NCBI GenBank assembly: GCA_933822405.4
Contig: CAKOGP040001112.1
Span: 62,001-126,000 of the forward strand
Direction of reading: 5' to 3'
Length of the DNA: 64,000 nucleotides
DNA from: Cylindrotheca closterium
Lineage: Eukaryota; Bacillariophyta; Bacillariophyceae; Bacillariales; Bacillariaceae
Notes under the pieces: model-generated
The model's input: only the letters and a program-made list of their open reading frames with translations
What the model was told of the DNA's origin: nothing
The model's database searches: none
Made by a program: the position numbers and the translations under genes
In this document: positions 62,372-64,000 of the stretch, one piece after another
How positions within the stretch are numbered: position 1 is the first letter of the stretch
How the letters are laid out: each line of letters starts with the position of its first letter

Positions 62372-63394
62372 ATGTCGTTCATTGCACGAGTTTTCATCTG
62401 CTTCTCAGCGGTGGTTGCCTATGCTTCTGGCTTTACCTTATCCACATCCTTGTCGGTCTCGTCCATACGACACCATGCAGCCCCATTGAATGCTGAAGCA
62501 GCTCATGAACCAATTCGATTGAATAAGGTATTCAAAAAAACTCACTCGAGACGGCAAGCTGATCAACTGATTGCCGATGGGCGAATCACTGTCAATGGCG
62601 AACCGAGTCATTCGGCGGGACAAAGGGTAGTACCCTTTGAAGATGTCGTTTGTTTGGATGGAAACGTTGTCGAAGGGTGGGAAGCAATGAACCACTTGCA
62701 AGTCCCCCAGAACGGGGAAAGAGGTCCGAAGGAAACTAGCCAGAACGGTGAACGGAAACGAGAGGATGCGGGAGGTGCGCTTGATGCTTTTGAATACATC
62801 AAATACTGGAAGCCGCTAGGAGTGACATGTACCACGGACCGAAGGATTGACAACAATCTAATCGATGCGCTCGGGGATGATGGATATCATCCCAAGACTC
62901 GCGTCTTTCCTGTTGGCCGCCTTGATAAAGAAACATCTGGGCTTTTGCTAATGACATCTGACGGCCGGTTGCCAAATTCCGCCTTGAGAGGAAGGTTCAA
63001 ACAACCCAAGACATATTTGGTACGGACCAATCGACCAGTGGAACCAGACGACGTCCAACAACTACGAGAAGGCGTGATCATTACGACTCTAGCCCAACGG
63101 GATGGGAATCGAGCCAAGCCATTGACTGCACCGACATTGCCATGTCCAGTCAGACAAAACAAAAGGGATCCACATGTATTGGAGATCACCCTGGTGGAAG
63201 GGAGGAACCGACAGATTCGAAAAATGATGGAGGCGGTTGGATACCATGTATTTGCTCTTCATCGAAAAGGCTTTTTGCAAATGAATCTTGACAACTTGGA
63301 AGGCCCAGGTGATTGGGCCAAGCTGTCGAACGACGAGATGAAAATTATTGAGGAAGTCCTTGCTGCAGCAGAAGAGGACGACGGTGACTTTTGA
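62372..63394 (+). CDS. RluF-like pseudouridine synthase with plastid-type presequence
   Basis: 340 residues, intronless. It isomerises a uridine in rRNA to pseudouridine. A signal peptide ([20 protein letters not shown]) with Phe right after the ASG (AYASGFTL) fits a diatom plastid bipartite signal. An S4 RNA-binding domain follows at about 48-100 ([19 protein letters not shown]). The RsuA/RluB/E/F catalytic domain has [34 protein letters not shown] with catalytic Asp185, [11 protein letters not shown] and [24 protein letters not shown] and the [11 protein letters not shown] ending are closest to RluF. The likely target is plastid 23S rRNA (inference). This is the only intact copy in a series of degraded duplicates. 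Confidence 0.92.
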   Translation: MSFIARVFICFSAVVAYASGFTLSTSLSVSSIRHHAAPLNAEAAHEPIRLNKVFKKTHSRRQADQLIADGRITVNGEPSHSAGQRVVPFEDVVCLDGNVVEGWEAMNHLQVPQNGERGPKETSQNGERKREDAGGALDAFEYIKYWKPLGVTCTTDRRIDNNLIDALGDDGYHPKTRVFPVGRLDKETSGLLLMTSDGRLPNSALRGRFKQPKTYLVRTNRPVEPDDVQQLREGVIITTLAQRDGNRAKPLTAPTLPCPVRQNKRDPHVLEITLVEGRNRQIRKMMEAVGYHVFALHRKGFLQMNLDNLEGPGDWAKLSNDEMKIIEEVLAAAEEDDGDF

Positions 63395-63804
63395 AGTTGA
63401 TACGCAAAGATATTTAGTCAGAGAAGCACAAGTAATCCAAGTGAGATGTAAACATTTGAGCCATTGCAGATGATAAGGTTCTCAGAGTCAGTCTGTGTTG
63501 ACTGAAATATCGCTCCGACCGTTCAAACGAGTGAGAAGATTATAAAATGGCAGACAAACTACATTGCTGGACGATCATTCGACTTTGTTTGTTCTTATAA
63601 GCTGATATTGTTGAAATCTACCATGGCATTATCGTTTGGAAATTGGTGATTTTCTAACCGTATCCGTCGTCTGTACGGAAGAGTAATAATGAAGAATAGT
63701 TATTAATACACAAGTACGGGTTAATTAAATCTATAGGCACACAGACACGGGTTCGTCTGAGTAATATAATATATTTCATCATGCTATCAATTTAAAATTA
63801 ACTA
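63395..63804. other. 3' region of the synthase, reference for relic b
   Basis: The first ~280 bp (GAGCCATTGCAGATGATAAG, TCTCAGAGTCAGTC, CATTCGACTTTG) are the parent of the 3' relic at 59340-59580. The rest is AT-rich, with no gene, between two convergent genes. Confidence 0.5.
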
Positions 63805-64000
63805 TCAATGGAAATAGTCACTATACTGGTTGCTTCGTTCAAACTTGGACGACCTATGCTTGTCGTATTTGTGAACATTCGACAGCTGACCATCAAACGG
63901 ACAAACATAGGATGCCAACGAGTACCATTTTTCAAAGGTGGCATAGTATTGTGGATCTGCATGTGGTTGACTACGATGAATGTTGGCCATGTTGCGTTCT
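63805..64000 (-). CDS. C-terminal end of an unidentified gene, partial
   Basis: A minus-strand frame stays open from the window edge to a TGA at 63805, 64 residues. It includes MANIHRSQPHADPQYYATFE and KWYSLASYVCPFDGQ, which looks like a conserved structured region, then a basic/polar end (KFERSNQYSDYFH). The Met at 63990 is probably internal, since the frame continues upstream (ERN). No family recognised; more upstream sequence would decide. Confidence 0.5.
   Translation of the reverse strand, partial: ERNMANIHRSQPHADPQYYATFEKWYSLASYVCPFDGQLSNVHKYDKHRSSKFERSNQYSDYFH

Overview
The window looks like nuclear DNA of a pennate diatom. The support is a diatom-type cyclin, a cluster of proteins with the FGRGKG...PGNK(R/E)MR domain (DUF6824) common in diatoms, a BspA-like leucine-rich repeat protein, plastid presequences with a Phe just after the signal-peptide cleavage region, and short GT-AG introns (69-200 nt). 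The genus cannot be fixed from the sequence; a raphid pennate such as Seminavis is my guess. There is one assembly gap (N run, 4423-4482).

Layout. 0-18.8 kb is gene-dense: an NEMF/Rqc2 homologue cut by the left edge, the cyclin, three tandem TMEM43-like membrane protein genes, a small Ser/Asp-rich protein, an ENTH-domain epsin and an RRM plus five-zinc-knuckle protein. 17.9-31.4 kb holds three DUF6824 genes and a DUF6824 relic, all on the minus strand, separated by repeat-rich DNA with segmental duplications, tandem repeats and palindromes. 33.6-41 kb has a DOT1-like methyltransferase, an LRR protein and a large F-box/ARM protein. 42.4-44.5 kb is a divergent pair of unknown small basic proteins with internal FYP repeats. 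45-55.7 kb holds a BspA-like LRR protein, a second F-box/ARM gene, a bromodomain protein, a 2OG-Fe(II) dioxygenase of the HalD/BesD type, a plastid-type glycerol-3-phosphate dehydrogenase and a YidD homologue.

56-63.4 kb is the most unusual part. Four tandem copies of an unrecognised ~105-residue gene are followed by one intact RluF-like pseudouridine synthase. Between the small genes lie leftover 5' and 3' pieces of the synthase gene. It reads as a two-gene module duplicated several times, in which the small gene was kept each time and the synthase was lost in all but the last unit. Three of the four small genes have an identical GTCTCACAATTTT box 36-37 bp before the start codon.

Gene models were built by hand from splice sites, reading frame and comparison between paralogues. 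Family names come from motif recognition, not from database searches. No tRNA, rRNA or CRISPR array was recognised.
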